A DNA stretch of 40,809 bases. Source: Candidatus Protoclostridium stercorigallinarum (GTDB lineage: Bacteria; Bacillota; Clostridia; Christensenellales; Pumilibacteraceae). Numbering within the stretch: position 1 is the stretch's first letter; every line of letters begins with the position of its first letter. This document shows positions 8,671 through 17,827 of the stretch, piece after piece. The translations under genes were made by a program, and so were the position numbers. The stretch is taken from contig DXHS01000076.1 of NCBI GenBank assembly GCA_019113275.1, positions 1 through 40,809 of the forward strand, read 5' to 3'. The notes under the pieces are model-generated. The model did no database searches and was not told where the DNA came from. It saw nothing but the letters and a program-made list of their open reading frames with translations.

Positions 8671-10803
8671 TCACGCGGGCATGAGCACTTTGCTCCGTTC
8701 CCCGCCGAGCGGAGCGAGTATGGCTTTGCACGAGATATGATAAGCGGCGGCGAAGTAACAGCCGTATATCGCGGCATAGACGAGCGGTACGGATAAGCCG
8801 ATGACGTACAGCATGGCGCTCACGCTTCCCGCAACGAACTCGCTTATCATCGTACATATCGCAAGCGCGGGGATCGTCATGAGCAGAGGCAGAACGAGAG
8901 GCGCGCCGAGCAACACGGCGAGAGAATACATGAGCGACCTGCCGCATGCGCGCCGCGTTTGCCCCAGCACGGAGAGGATACCGTAACGCCTGCGCTCCGC
9001 GGGGATATCCGACATTATTCTTAGCGACAGCAGAGCCATGGACATCAGCATGAAAGTCATGCCGAGGAACAGGCAGGTCACGAGTATGACGGAAAACTGC
9101 GTGTTCACGCTGTCCACACCCTTGTAACGATTGCTCAGCGGCATAATGTCGATGCCGTACAGTTCGTCCTTTTCGGTAAACAGCGCGTCATACTCCGCGG
9201 GGAGATAGCCGCAGTTCATATGCAATTTTTCGGCGAACACGTCGCACTTCGCGGCAACGCCGTCGGGCACCACTATCACGCCGTGATCGTTGAAATAAGG
9301 TTGACCCAGGCTGTCCATACATTCGGTGCCGACGTTACGCCAGCCCTCGAGAACGAGCGTTTCGCCGCCTATAACGCGCGTCTAGCCCGCCTTTATATGC
9401 CCGTCGTAATAGCTTTCGTAAACGGGCATCCCCTCTTCGTCGTGATCGGACACATAAGAGTTGCCGAGGATATAGAATCCGCCGTCCGACACTTCCGCGA
9501 CATCCTCCCCGAACGCTTCAAGCACGAGCGCCGCCTTGCTTTCGGCAACGACGAACATTTCCAGCTCCTCGGTCAAAGCATTGTCCGCCCAGCAAAGATC
9601 GTACGTTATGACGCGGTCTACATGCGTGAACTTCTCCGCCTCTTCTACCGCCTGTTCAGCCGTCGTGCCGTATATGTGATAATTCGTATCGCGGATATCC
9701 GCATACCATGTACCCGTTACGTCGAAAGTCCTTTCCGTCTCGGATAAAAATATATGGTGCAGAGAAAACGCGAAATCGGAAAGGAGCACGGCAAGCGTCA
9801 TGAGCAGCGCCACGATGCCCATCACGGCGGCATTGCGGTCCATCGCTGCAGCCATCCCGCGGCTGCGGACGAGGTTCATGCCCTTATAAGCGCGGTCGCG
9901 GTAATTTTCGCACTGCGGCGCGGTCCGAGGTACGACAGCCCCTGCCGCCGCGGGGACAGGCGTCCCGCAGCGCTTTTCGCGGCGGACGACCCGCTGCAGC
10001 CATATACTGCGCAGCCCCATATGGAACACGACGATCGCCGCCATGAGCCCGAGAAAGCCGCCGCCTATCGCGGCGCATGTGAATGCCGTTGCCGCGACGG
10101 ATCCGTCCCAGACGAACAACACGTTGTACATCACGACCGCCATGAACACGCAAAGCCCGACGATCGCGCAAAGCATGACGGCGGAAACGACCGCTTCCGA
10201 TTTCGGGAAACGCGGCATACGCTTAGCCTTGTCCGATCCGCGCACGAGAGCGCACAGCTTCGCGCGCATGAGCATAACGCCCGACCACGCGACCGCGATA
10301 ACGAATATCCCCGCCCACTCCGCTGCCGTAATCCATATGCCCGCGGCGTGCATCACGAGCGGCGGCATACCGTTGCCCATTATCCCGCACACGATGCCGT
10401 TCAGCGCATAAAACACGCCCACGCCGAGCGCTCCGCCGACGACACATGACAACAGCCCCACGACCGCGTTCTCGATAACGAACACGGCGAGGACGCGCCG
10501 CTTTTTCATGCCGAGGAGCATATACGTGCCGAACTCGCGCCGTCTGCGTTTGAGCAGATAAGACGTCGCGTAACATACGATAAAGCATACGATACAGACT
10601 ACGGCAACGATGAAAGGCATTACCAGCCGCGTTATGCCGTCGCGCAGGTCCGCGTCGTCGCGCGCGTACTCGTACAAATCGGGCGAAAAGAGCACGTTGT
10701 TCACCGCGAACATCAGCGCGACGGTGAACATCACGGTAATAAAGTATATGACGTACGTCGACGTCTGGCGTTTAATATTGCGGAAAGCGAGCTTTAACGT
10801 CAT
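8671..10803 (-). pseudogene. FtsX/BceB-type ABC permease interrupted by in-frame TAG (9382-9384)
   Basis: ORFs 9382..10803 and 8671..9318 are in the same frame, separated by TAG plus 21 sense codons; both resemble the paralogous permease at 10800-12800. Confidence 0.75.
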
Positions 10804-12800
10804 GCGCCGTCACCCTCCGAAAGAAGATACACGCTCGAGCTGTCCGGTCGAAGGACCGTGCGCACAGACATATAGTACGTTATGCCGAGGTAACACGCAA
10901 ATATGGCGACGTATACGAGAGGGACCGCCAGTCCCACGGCGAACATGCCGCCGTACACGACGCCCTTGACCTGCTCGCTCAACATAGCGCATATGCCAAG
11001 TATGGGGAACGTCGTAAGAAGAGGCAGCGCGAGCGGCAGGGCGAAGAACCTGAAAAGATCGCGCCGCAGCATGCGCCGCCTGTCGCGTTCGCACATGCCG
11101 AGCACGGACAGTATCGCGTAACGCCGCCTGTCTTTGCCTGCGTCCGCCGTCACGCGCAGCGAGAGCAGCGCCATGGACATCATGGTGAACGTACTGCCGA
11201 GGAACAGCGCCGCGATGAGCGCCGAGGACATCACCGCGGCGATCTCTCCGCGCTCTTCGAATATGCTGTATATATCCCCTTCCAGACCTGCTTTTTCCGC
11301 AGTTTCATGCCACTCGGGCGGCAAAGTGCCGTCTATATTCATGAGCAGATAGGTGTTTTCAAGGCGGGACATTGCCTCTTCCGAAGAAGCCAGAGCGTCG
11401 TCTATAACAAGATAATGCGACATGTCCAACACATTGTCCGTACTGATATGCGCTACGGAACCGAACGTCAGCGTTTCGCCGTATACCGTGAGTTCGCCGT
11501 TCTCGTCGACCGGCGGCCGCACATCGGAATATACTCCGTGCAGGAGATAAACAAAGCTGCCCGGGGATACGTCCACGGTCGGTTCTCCGTAATATGCGAG
11601 CAATTTATTGGCGTCGCTTTCGCTCATCGCCTTGCAATAACTCTCATCCGTTTCGTAGACGTCGTAACGGATGACCGTTTCCGGCTCGGCGTACTTTTTC
11701 GCTTCGTCTGCAAGCTCTTCGGGAGTGATATCATACTCATGACCGCTGCGCCACATGACTCTGACGTCGAAATCGATCGTATTTATCGATTCTACGAGGA
11801 TGTAGCGCAAAGCGGTCATGAAGCACGTCAGCATGACGGCTATCGTCATGATGACCGCGATGAGCCCCGTGATAACGGCGTTGCGGTCCGCCGAACGCGC
11901 CATGCCGCGGCAGCTCACGAGCGCGCCCGCGGAATACGCGGCGTCCCTGTACTCATAGGACGGAGCGTCTCCGTCCCCGCGTTTCGGGAGCTTTTTCATG
12001 ATCTTCCGAAGAGGCAGTCCGCGCAGCCCGTAATAAACCAGGAATATGCCCGCGAATATGGCGAGCGCGAACGCCACGACCACGGGAGCCGCGGTCTCCT
12101 GCCCGAAGCCTCCGAACATCGCCGCGGACAACACGGCGAATATCACGACGAAAGAGCCGATCACGACAACGAGCCCGGTCACGGACATCGCGGCGTTGAC
12201 GCGCGGAGTATATTTCCTGCGTAAACCGCGTTTGCCGTGCACGAGCTCGCTTATCCGCGCCTTTTTAAGGATACGCGACGACCACGCTATCGCTATCGCG
12301 AAAATGACTATCCACTCGATGAGCGCGATGAACAGATATATCGGGTCGAACGCGAGCGGAGACATGCCGTTGCCCATGAGCCCGCAGACCATTATATTGA
12401 ACACGTAAAACAGTCCCACCCCGAGCGCGCTGCCCGCAAGGAAGGATATCAGCCCCACGAGGCTGTTCTCCGCCACGAACAGCGAGAGCAGTTTACCGCG
12501 CGGCACTCCGAGAAGAAGATACGTGCCGAACTCGCGCCTGCGGCGGTCGAGCAGCCAGCTCGTCGTATGGCAGACGATAAAGCACACGACCGCGGCGACG
12601 ATGACGCTCGTCGACCGTATCGCGGGTATCGCATAACCGAATATTATGCCGCCGTAAGAACTCAGCTCACGCGAAAACAACACGCCGTTGGACGCCAGCA
12701 TAAGCGCGGCGGTGAGCGCCACGGTAACGAAATACACGCTGTACGTCGAAACACGGCGTTTTACGTTGCGCAGCGCGAGCTTAAACGGCATAGCTCTCAC
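10800..12800 (-). CDS. FtsX/BceB-type ABC transporter permease (666 aa)
   Basis: multi-TM with large extracellular loop; LLDRRRREFGTYLLLGVPRGKLLSLFVAENSLVGLISF; next to a LolD/BceA-type ATPase. Confidence 0.9.
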   Translation of the reverse strand: MRAMPFKLALRNVKRRVSTYSVYFVTVALTAALMLASNGVLFSRELSSYGGIIFGYAIPAIRSTSVIVAAVVCFIVCHTTSWLLDRRRREFGTYLLLGVPRGKLLSLFVAENSLVGLISFLAGSALGVGLFYVFNIMVCGLMGNGMSPLAFDPIYLFIALIEWIVIFAIAIAWSSRILKKARISELVHGKRGLRRKYTPRVNAAMSVTGLVVVIGSFVVIFAVLSAAMFGGFGQETAAPVVVAFALAIFAGIFLVYYGLRGLPLRKIMKKLPKRGDGDAPSYEYRDAAYSAGALVSCRGMARSADRNAVITGLIAVIMTIAVMLTCFMTALRYILVESINTIDFDVRVMWRSGHEYDITPEELADEAKKYAEPETVIRYDVYETDESYCKAMSESDANKLLAYYGEPTVDVSPGSFVYLLHGVYSDVRPPVDENGELTVYGETLTFGSVAHISTDNVLDMSHYLVIDDALASSEEAMSRLENTYLLMNIDGTLPPEWHETAEKAGLEGDIYSIFEERGEIAAVMSSALIAALFLGSTFTMMSMALLSLRVTADAGKDRRRYAILSVLGMCERDRRRMLRRDLFRFFALPLALPLLTTFPILGICAMLSEQVKGVVYGGMFAVGLAVPLVYVAIFACYLGITYYMSVRTVLRPDSSSVYLLSEGDGA

Positions 12801-13542
12801 CTCCCGCGGCGGCGTTTATCTCTACGACTTCGCGGTACAGTTCCTCGTCCGTCTTGCCACCGCGGCGCACCTCGTTGAACAGCCTGCCGTCGCGGAGGAA
12901 AAGCACGCGCGTCGCATACGACGCCACCGCGGGATCGTGCGTGACCGTAAGTATCGTCGCTCCGTAAGTTTCGTTCATCATGCGAAGCAGCCGCATGAGG
13001 TTACGGGAGTTGCGCGAGTCCAGCGCGCCCGTGGGTTCGTCCGCCATGATGAGCGAGGGTTTGCCTATGAGCGCGCGTGCGCATGCGGTGCGCTGCCGCT
13101 CGCCGCCCGAAAGCTCGCTCGGGAATTTGCCCGCAAGCTCCGTCAGCCCGAAGGCGCGCATGATCTCCCCCGCTTCTCTTTCGATATCGTAACGCGGCGT
13201 GCCGCGCAGAGTGAGAGGCAGTATGATGTTCTCGTAAGCGGTGAGCGTATCGAGAAGATTATAATCCTGGAACACGAACCCCAGCTTTCTCCCGCGGTAT
13301 ACGGACAGCTCTTCTTCGTTCATCTCCGTGACGTCCCTGCCGTCCACGTATATCTTGCCGCCGCTCACGGTGTCTATCGTCGCTATAAGGTTGAGCAGCG
13401 TTGTCTTGCCCGACCCGGACGCGCCCATGACCGCGACGAATTCGGACGGCTGTACGCCGAACGTTATCCCCGCGAGAGCTTTCGTCGCCACTCCGCCTTT
13501 TCCGTACACCTTTACAACGTTTTCCAGTCTGAGGATCTCCAT
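12781..13542 (-). CDS. ABC transporter ATPase (BceA/LolD type)
   Basis: GASGSGKTTLLNLIATID, LSGGERQRTACARALIGKPSLIMADEPTGALDS. Confidence 0.95.
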   Translation of the reverse strand: MEILRLENVVKVYGKGGVATKALAGITFGVQPSEFVAVMGASGSGKTTLLNLIATIDTVSGGKIYVDGRDVTEMNEEELSVYRGRKLGFVFQDYNLLDTLTAYENIILPLTLRGTPRYDIEREAGEIMRAFGLTELAGKFPSELSGGERQRTACARALIGKPSLIMADEPTGALDSRNSRNLMRLLRMMNETYGATILTVTHDPAVASYATRVLFLRDGRLFNEVRRGGKTDEELYREVVEINAAAGGESYAV

Positions 13543-13638
13543 ACATATTCCTCCTTTCGCTTATATTGTAACACGGGATATCCGTTTTGTCCATACGGCG
13601 GGAAAAAGTTTTTCATTACAAAATTGTAATGAAATATC

Positions 13639-13739
13639 CTTGCGCGGCGTTTCACCGCAAAAAGAGAAAGCAAAAATGCTTTCTCTTTTTGCTGACGCAG
13701 CGCTTCGGTTTTAACGGAATATCCGTCGTCTTTTCGGGC
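13639..13739. repeat. dispersed structured repeat, copy A (16-bp perfect inner hairpin)
   Basis: flanks CTTGCGCGGCG...ACCGC and GCTGACGC.GCGCTTCGGTTTT.ACG shared with 36231-36324; inner stem 13657-13672/13677-13692, loop AAAA. Confidence 0.75.
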
Positions 13740-13864
13740 GGTCAGCACCTCTTGCGCCCTTACGGGCGCTTTCTCCCCTGATCCTAAGCCGAGCCGCCCT
13801 ATGGCGGCGAACACGAAGGTATCAGGAGAGACTCCAAGAAGACCGCGCTTTGCGCGGAATAAAT

Positions 13865-14854
13865 TCACGGGTGCACGGAACGGAATTTCAGGATGAATGA
13901 GGTGTCGCCCGGTTCGGAACGGGCGGAGATATCTATGTCGAGAGAGTCGCACATCCTTTTGCAAAGGTAAAGCCCGAGACCCGTGGATTTTTTGTTGCGC
14001 CTGCCCGTAGTACCCGTGAAACCTTTGTCGAAGATACGGGGCAGGTCGCAGGCGGGGATGCCTATGCCGCGGTCGCGCACCGTAAGCGTCGTGCCGCCGT
14101 CCGCTAATGCGGAAGATATCTCTATCTCCGCGGCTCCGCGGGCATACTGCACGGCGTTCATGAGCAGCTGGCGGAGCACGAACGCCAGCCACTTGGGATC
14201 GGTATATACGCTGCCGACGACGTCCGTACGCACGGAAGCGCCCGCGTCTATGAGCATGCGCTTGTTGTCGCCTAGAACTTCGCTCACGACGGCGGAGAGG
14301 TCGCAGCGGCGTATCAGCTTATCGTTTTCCGCATGGTCGCTCTTGGCGAGATACAGAGCGCGCTCGGTATGATCGAATATGCGGTCCGCCTGCTTTTCGA
14401 CCTCGCGGAAATCCTCGCCGTCGCTGCGCGAGCAGATGAGCCTTATCGCCGTGAGCGGGATCTTGAGCTCGTGCACCCATTCTTCGATATCCTCTTTTCT
14501 CTCTTCGGCGGCGGCTTCGGCGGCGCTCACGCGCTCTATAGCCGCCCTGCCCTGCAGACGCATGATCTCGTAATACAAACGGTCCTCGACGCGCGTCGGC
14601 TCGGGAACTATTTCGGACAGCAGGAACTTGTCCTCTGCGGAAAGGACCACCGAACGCACGCGCGCCACACGCCGTTTTTCCGAAACGTAACCCACGGCAA
14701 GATACGCCGCAAGCGCCGCGATCCAGCCCGCGGCTATCACCGCCGCGATATACCATTCCGCGCTGAAGCCCGTAAAAAGCGCCACGGCTATGATGCCGCA
14801 TATATTGAGCACTACCGGAACGGTCTTGTCCCATAACCAACGCCCGAACGTCAT
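13865..14854 (-). CDS. sensor histidine kinase (BceS-like, short sensor)
   Basis: two N-terminal TMs with minimal extracytoplasmic loop, EEWVHELKIPLTA H-box, LRQLLMNAVQYA N-box, DRGIGIP, GLGLYLCKRMC. Confidence 0.92.
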   Translation of the reverse strand: MTFGRWLWDKTVPVVLNICGIIAVALFTGFSAEWYIAAVIAAGWIAALAAYLAVGYVSEKRRVARVRSVVLSAEDKFLLSEIVPEPTRVEDRLYYEIMRLQGRAAIERVSAAEAAAEERKEDIEEWVHELKIPLTAIRLICSRSDGEDFREVEKQADRIFDHTERALYLAKSDHAENDKLIRRCDLSAVVSEVLGDNKRMLIDAGASVRTDVVGSVYTDPKWLAFVLRQLLMNAVQYARGAAEIEISSALADGGTTLTVRDRGIGIPACDLPRIFDKGFTGTTGRRNKKSTGLGLYLCKRMCDSLDIDISARSEPGDTSFILKFRSVHP

Positions 14855-15501
14855 TTTTCTCCCCCTTTCAGCACATAGCCTTCGCCGCGCACGGCTTCGA
14901 GCGAGACTCCCGCGCCTATCGCCGCCAGCCTGCCGCGCAGGCGGTATATCTCCACGCGGAGAGTGTTCTCGCCCACGTACTCCTCTCCGTCCCACAGGCA
15001 TTCCGTGAGTTCCCGGCGTGTGACGATTCCCCTCTTTTCCATCAGCCTGCGCAGCAGCAGGAACTCGCTGCGCGACAGTACCGTCGACCCGCCCGCGGCG
15101 CTTGCTTCCATACGGGTAACGTCGAGCGTTATGCCGAGACAGGTCACGCTGCTCTTCTCGGGCACGCGCAGCAGCCGCGCTATGCGCGCGAGCAATACGC
15201 CCGGATCGAAGGGTTTGCGGATATAGTCGTCCGCCCCCGACGCGAAGCCTTTGAGTTCGCTCTCCGAACTTTCCAGCGCGGTGAGAAAGACTATCGGGCA
15301 GTCGTGCGTGCGGCGCACCGTTTCGCATATATCGTAACCGCTCGCACCCGGCAGACCTATATCGAGCAGCGCAAGGTCGTAAGCGCCGCTTATGTTGTCG
15401 CCGCAGCAGCCGTTCACGACGTCGTAGCCGTGCGACGTCAGCAGCCGTTCTATCTCGCCGTATACGGCGTCGTCGTCTTCGATAAGAAGTATAACGCTCA
15501 T
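14851..15501 (-). CDS. OmpR-family response regulator (BceR-like)
   Basis: VILLIEDDDAV, LALLDIGLPGASGYDIC, FLTA, KPFDP; winged-helix C-terminus; ATGA overlap with the kinase gene. Confidence 0.93.
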   Translation of the reverse strand: MSVILLIEDDDAVYGEIERLLTSHGYDVVNGCCGDNISGAYDLALLDIGLPGASGYDICETVRRTHDCPIVFLTALESSESELKGFASGADDYIRKPFDPGVLLARIARLLRVPEKSSVTCLGITLDVTRMEASAAGGSTVLSRSEFLLLRRLMEKRGIVTRRELTECLWDGEEYVGENTLRVEIYRLRGRLAAIGAGVSLEAVRGEGYVLKGGEK

Positions 15502-15640
15502 ATCCTCTCCCTTCGGGTACTTTGTCATATCATAGCACATAAACGCACTGAGCGCAAATCCTTTTCGGACTTGCGCTCAAAAACCCCGTGCCGAAAAACG
15601 CCCCGCTTAACGGGCGGGCACGCGGAAAAACCGCATTGAG

Positions 15641-15670
15641 AAAGGGCGTCCCTTTTGCGGGGCGCCCTTT
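15641..15670 (-). terminator. hairpin downstream of the zinc-ribbon membrane protein gene
   Basis: aaagggcg...cgcccttt. Confidence 0.55.
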
Positions 15671-15678
15671 CGGGGTAC

Positions 15679-17016
15679 TTATATCTGGTCGCGATTGAGA
15701 CACATGCGGTTTATTATCGAAAGCACGAACAGGACGGCTGCGGAAACGCAGAACGCTACGAATGCCGTCGAGGGCTTTGCCGAGCACGACGAGAGATACA
15801 TGATGCCAGCCGCGGCGTAGAGCGCGGCGCCGAGCAGGAACAGCAGCGAACGGAACACGAAGCCTTTGTCCTTATATCCGTCGAACTTGAACGTACCTGC
15901 GAGGCGCGAAGCCGTTTTACCCGTGAAGAACGAGAGCGTGAACACATACTTGACCGTCAAAATGAGCAGCGCCGCCATATAGACGATGCCGAATATCGAT
16001 ACCGTCACATCCGGTCCTTCTCCTTCGCCGAACACGCTCGCAGCGAGATCCAAAGCGACGCCCAGCACTTCCGAGCCCTTGCCGCTATAACCTTCCGATA
16101 TCCCGAAGGGGAACATCAGGAAACATATCGCCGCGCACGCGCATATGCCCGCGTTCGTGAGAAGTTTGAGTATGCTGCCGAGTTTAGCCAGCCGCCTGCC
16201 CGCGAACACGAGATTCTGCAACAGGCACACGCCGAGCGCGGCTGCGGCAAGTATCATGCAGAGGAAAGTTCCCGAGCCTTCGCCCACGAAGTCGCCGTAA
16301 TAACCGATACGTCCGGTGAACCACATCATGCCGACCGCGCCGAACGTCACCGCCGCGAAGCCCGCCATGCTGAAGTTGCGCCCGCGCACCATACCGACGA
16401 TGAAACGCAGCACCGCGATCACGGCGGCTATCGCCACCACGACGGCTGCCAAAAGATACGTCCCCACCAGCAGTATGCGGCATACGGGCTCCACAATCGC
16501 GGAGATGTTCGACGGATCGAATTCCGAGAACATATCGAGTATCCCGCCCGTGAAGAAATTATAGATATCCGTGTAGTTCGTGACCAGCCCGAACGATCCG
16601 CCCTCGGCGGGCGTCATGTTCAGCGGGTCGAGAGCCGTGCCCTCCGCCGAGAACATATTGCCCATGAGCATCATATAGACGGTCACGCCTATCGCCGCGA
16701 GCACCGCTATACCGCTTATAAGACTCATCAGCGTCTGCGCTACCGTGCGCTTGGGCGCGCCCGTTTCGGCAGGCACGTCCGCGCCGCGCTGTTTGCCGGC
16801 TATGAGTCCTCTGTCCGCCGAACTCACTTCGGGGGCTTCTTCGTAACGGGAGGAAGAGACCGTACGCTTTTCCGTCCAGCCGCACGAATAGCACGCGCTG
16901 CCGTCAGGCGGGAGAGGTACTCCGCACCTCGGGCAGTACTGCCGCTTCATCGGCGCACCGCAGTAGGGGCAGTAATTTTCGTTGCCTGCGTCACGATGAC
17001 AATTTCTGCAGATCAT
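15679..17016 (-). CDS. multi-TM membrane protein with N-terminal zinc ribbons
   Basis: CRNCHRDAGNENYCPYCG, YCPRCGVPLPPDGSACYSCGW, then about 8 hydrophobic segments. Confidence 0.8.
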   Translation of the reverse strand: MICRNCHRDAGNENYCPYCGAPMKRQYCPRCGVPLPPDGSACYSCGWTEKRTVSSSRYEEAPEVSSADRGLIAGKQRGADVPAETGAPKRTVAQTLMSLISGIAVLAAIGVTVYMMLMGNMFSAEGTALDPLNMTPAEGGSFGLVTNYTDIYNFFTGGILDMFSEFDPSNISAIVEPVCRILLVGTYLLAAVVVAIAAVIAVLRFIVGMVRGRNFSMAGFAAVTFGAVGMMWFTGRIGYYGDFVGEGSGTFLCMILAAAALGVCLLQNLVFAGRRLAKLGSILKLLTNAGICACAAICFLMFPFGISEGYSGKGSEVLGVALDLAASVFGEGEGPDVTVSIFGIVYMAALLILTVKYVFTLSFFTGKTASRLAGTFKFDGYKDKGFVFRSLLFLLGAALYAAAGIMYLSSCSAKPSTAFVAFCVSAAVLFVLSIINRMCLNRDQI

Positions 17017-17192
17017 ATTCCGATCGATACTCCTTACGCTTTATCGGTACCGCCGCGGCATACGCCGGGCGCCGAGGAACTTTGCGGGAAAGGCGATCGC
17101 CTTCCGCATGTCCGCGGCCGCATAAGGCGGCACACCCGTGATGTTTCCCCGTGCGCACGGTTTTATACCTTGCGCACTCCCATTCCCCGATA

Positions 17193-17222
17193 ATTATACA
17201 ATGTTAAAGGGCTGCCTGTAAA
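17193..17222 (-). promoter_or_regulatory. promoter for the zinc-ribbon membrane protein gene
   Basis: TTTACA (17217-17222), 18-nt spacer, TATAAT (17193-17198) on the minus strand. Confidence 0.5.
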
Positions 17223-17235
17223 GAGGAAGCCCTTT
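17206..17235 (-). terminator. terminator of the ribosomal protein supercluster
   Basis: aaagggct...agcccttt stem downstream of the rplQ stop. Confidence 0.6.
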
Positions 17236-17265
17236 ATAATCAGATTAAAATTTGATTAAATGTTA

Positions 17266-17799
17266 TCAGACCAATTCGATTATCGCCATCTCCGCGGCAT
17301 CACCGCGGCGGAAGCCGTTCTTCAGCACGCGGGTGTAACCGCCCTTCGTGCCCGTCTCGGTCGCGCGTTCGTCATACTTGGGCGCATATTCGTTGAATAT
17401 TTTTTCCACGAGCGGATGATTGATCCTGCCCGCGCGCACCCTGTATGCGCTCTTGGACTCGGAGAAGCCCTTCTGCTCCTTGCGCTCGTAAACGACCGCC
17501 ATGATCGCCCTGCGCGCCGCGAGCTTGGTGGGACCGTCGTTGATGAGCTCGATCTTGTACTCCTCTACGGTCACATTGCCCTTCTTGTCCTTCTTCTTGC
17601 GCTGGCGGGTCTCCACCTTCTTGACGGTGTCCTTATAGCTGTTGATCGCCTTCGTAAGAAGTTTCTCTGCCATCTTCTGGACTTCCTTGGCTCTGTCGAC
17701 CGTAGTCTCTATCCTGCCGTGCCAAAGAAGATCGGTCACCTGCGAGCGGAGGAGCGCCATTCTTTTATCTGTAGCTTTGCCTAATTTCCTGTTTTCCAT
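17266..17799 (-). CDS. rplQ: 50S ribosomal protein L17
   Basis: [38 protein letters not shown]. Confidence 0.97.
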   Translation of the reverse strand: MENRKLGKATDKRMALLRSQVTDLLWHGRIETTVDRAKEVQKMAEKLLTKAINSYKDTVKKVETRQRKKKDKKGNVTVEEYKIELINDGPTKLAARRAIMAVVYERKEQKGFSESKSAYRVRAGRINHPLVEKIFNEYAPKYDERATETGTKGGYTRVLKNGFRRGDAAEMAIIELV

Positions 17800-17827
17800 G
17801 ATTATCGTGATTCCTTGTTTTTATTGA

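Noticed and set aside
9382-9384. Genome-wide TAG recoding (Pyl or suppressor) to explain the interrupted permease
   Set aside because: TAG serves as an ordinary stop at rplB (30361-30363), rplE (26508-26510) and the kinase (1805-1807), where the proteins end at the expected family boundaries.
15549-15587. Hairpin gagcgcaaatcc...ggacttgcgctc as a terminator
   Set aside because: No U-tract follows in either transcription direction; more likely a small dispersed repeat (similar text at about 36175-36197).
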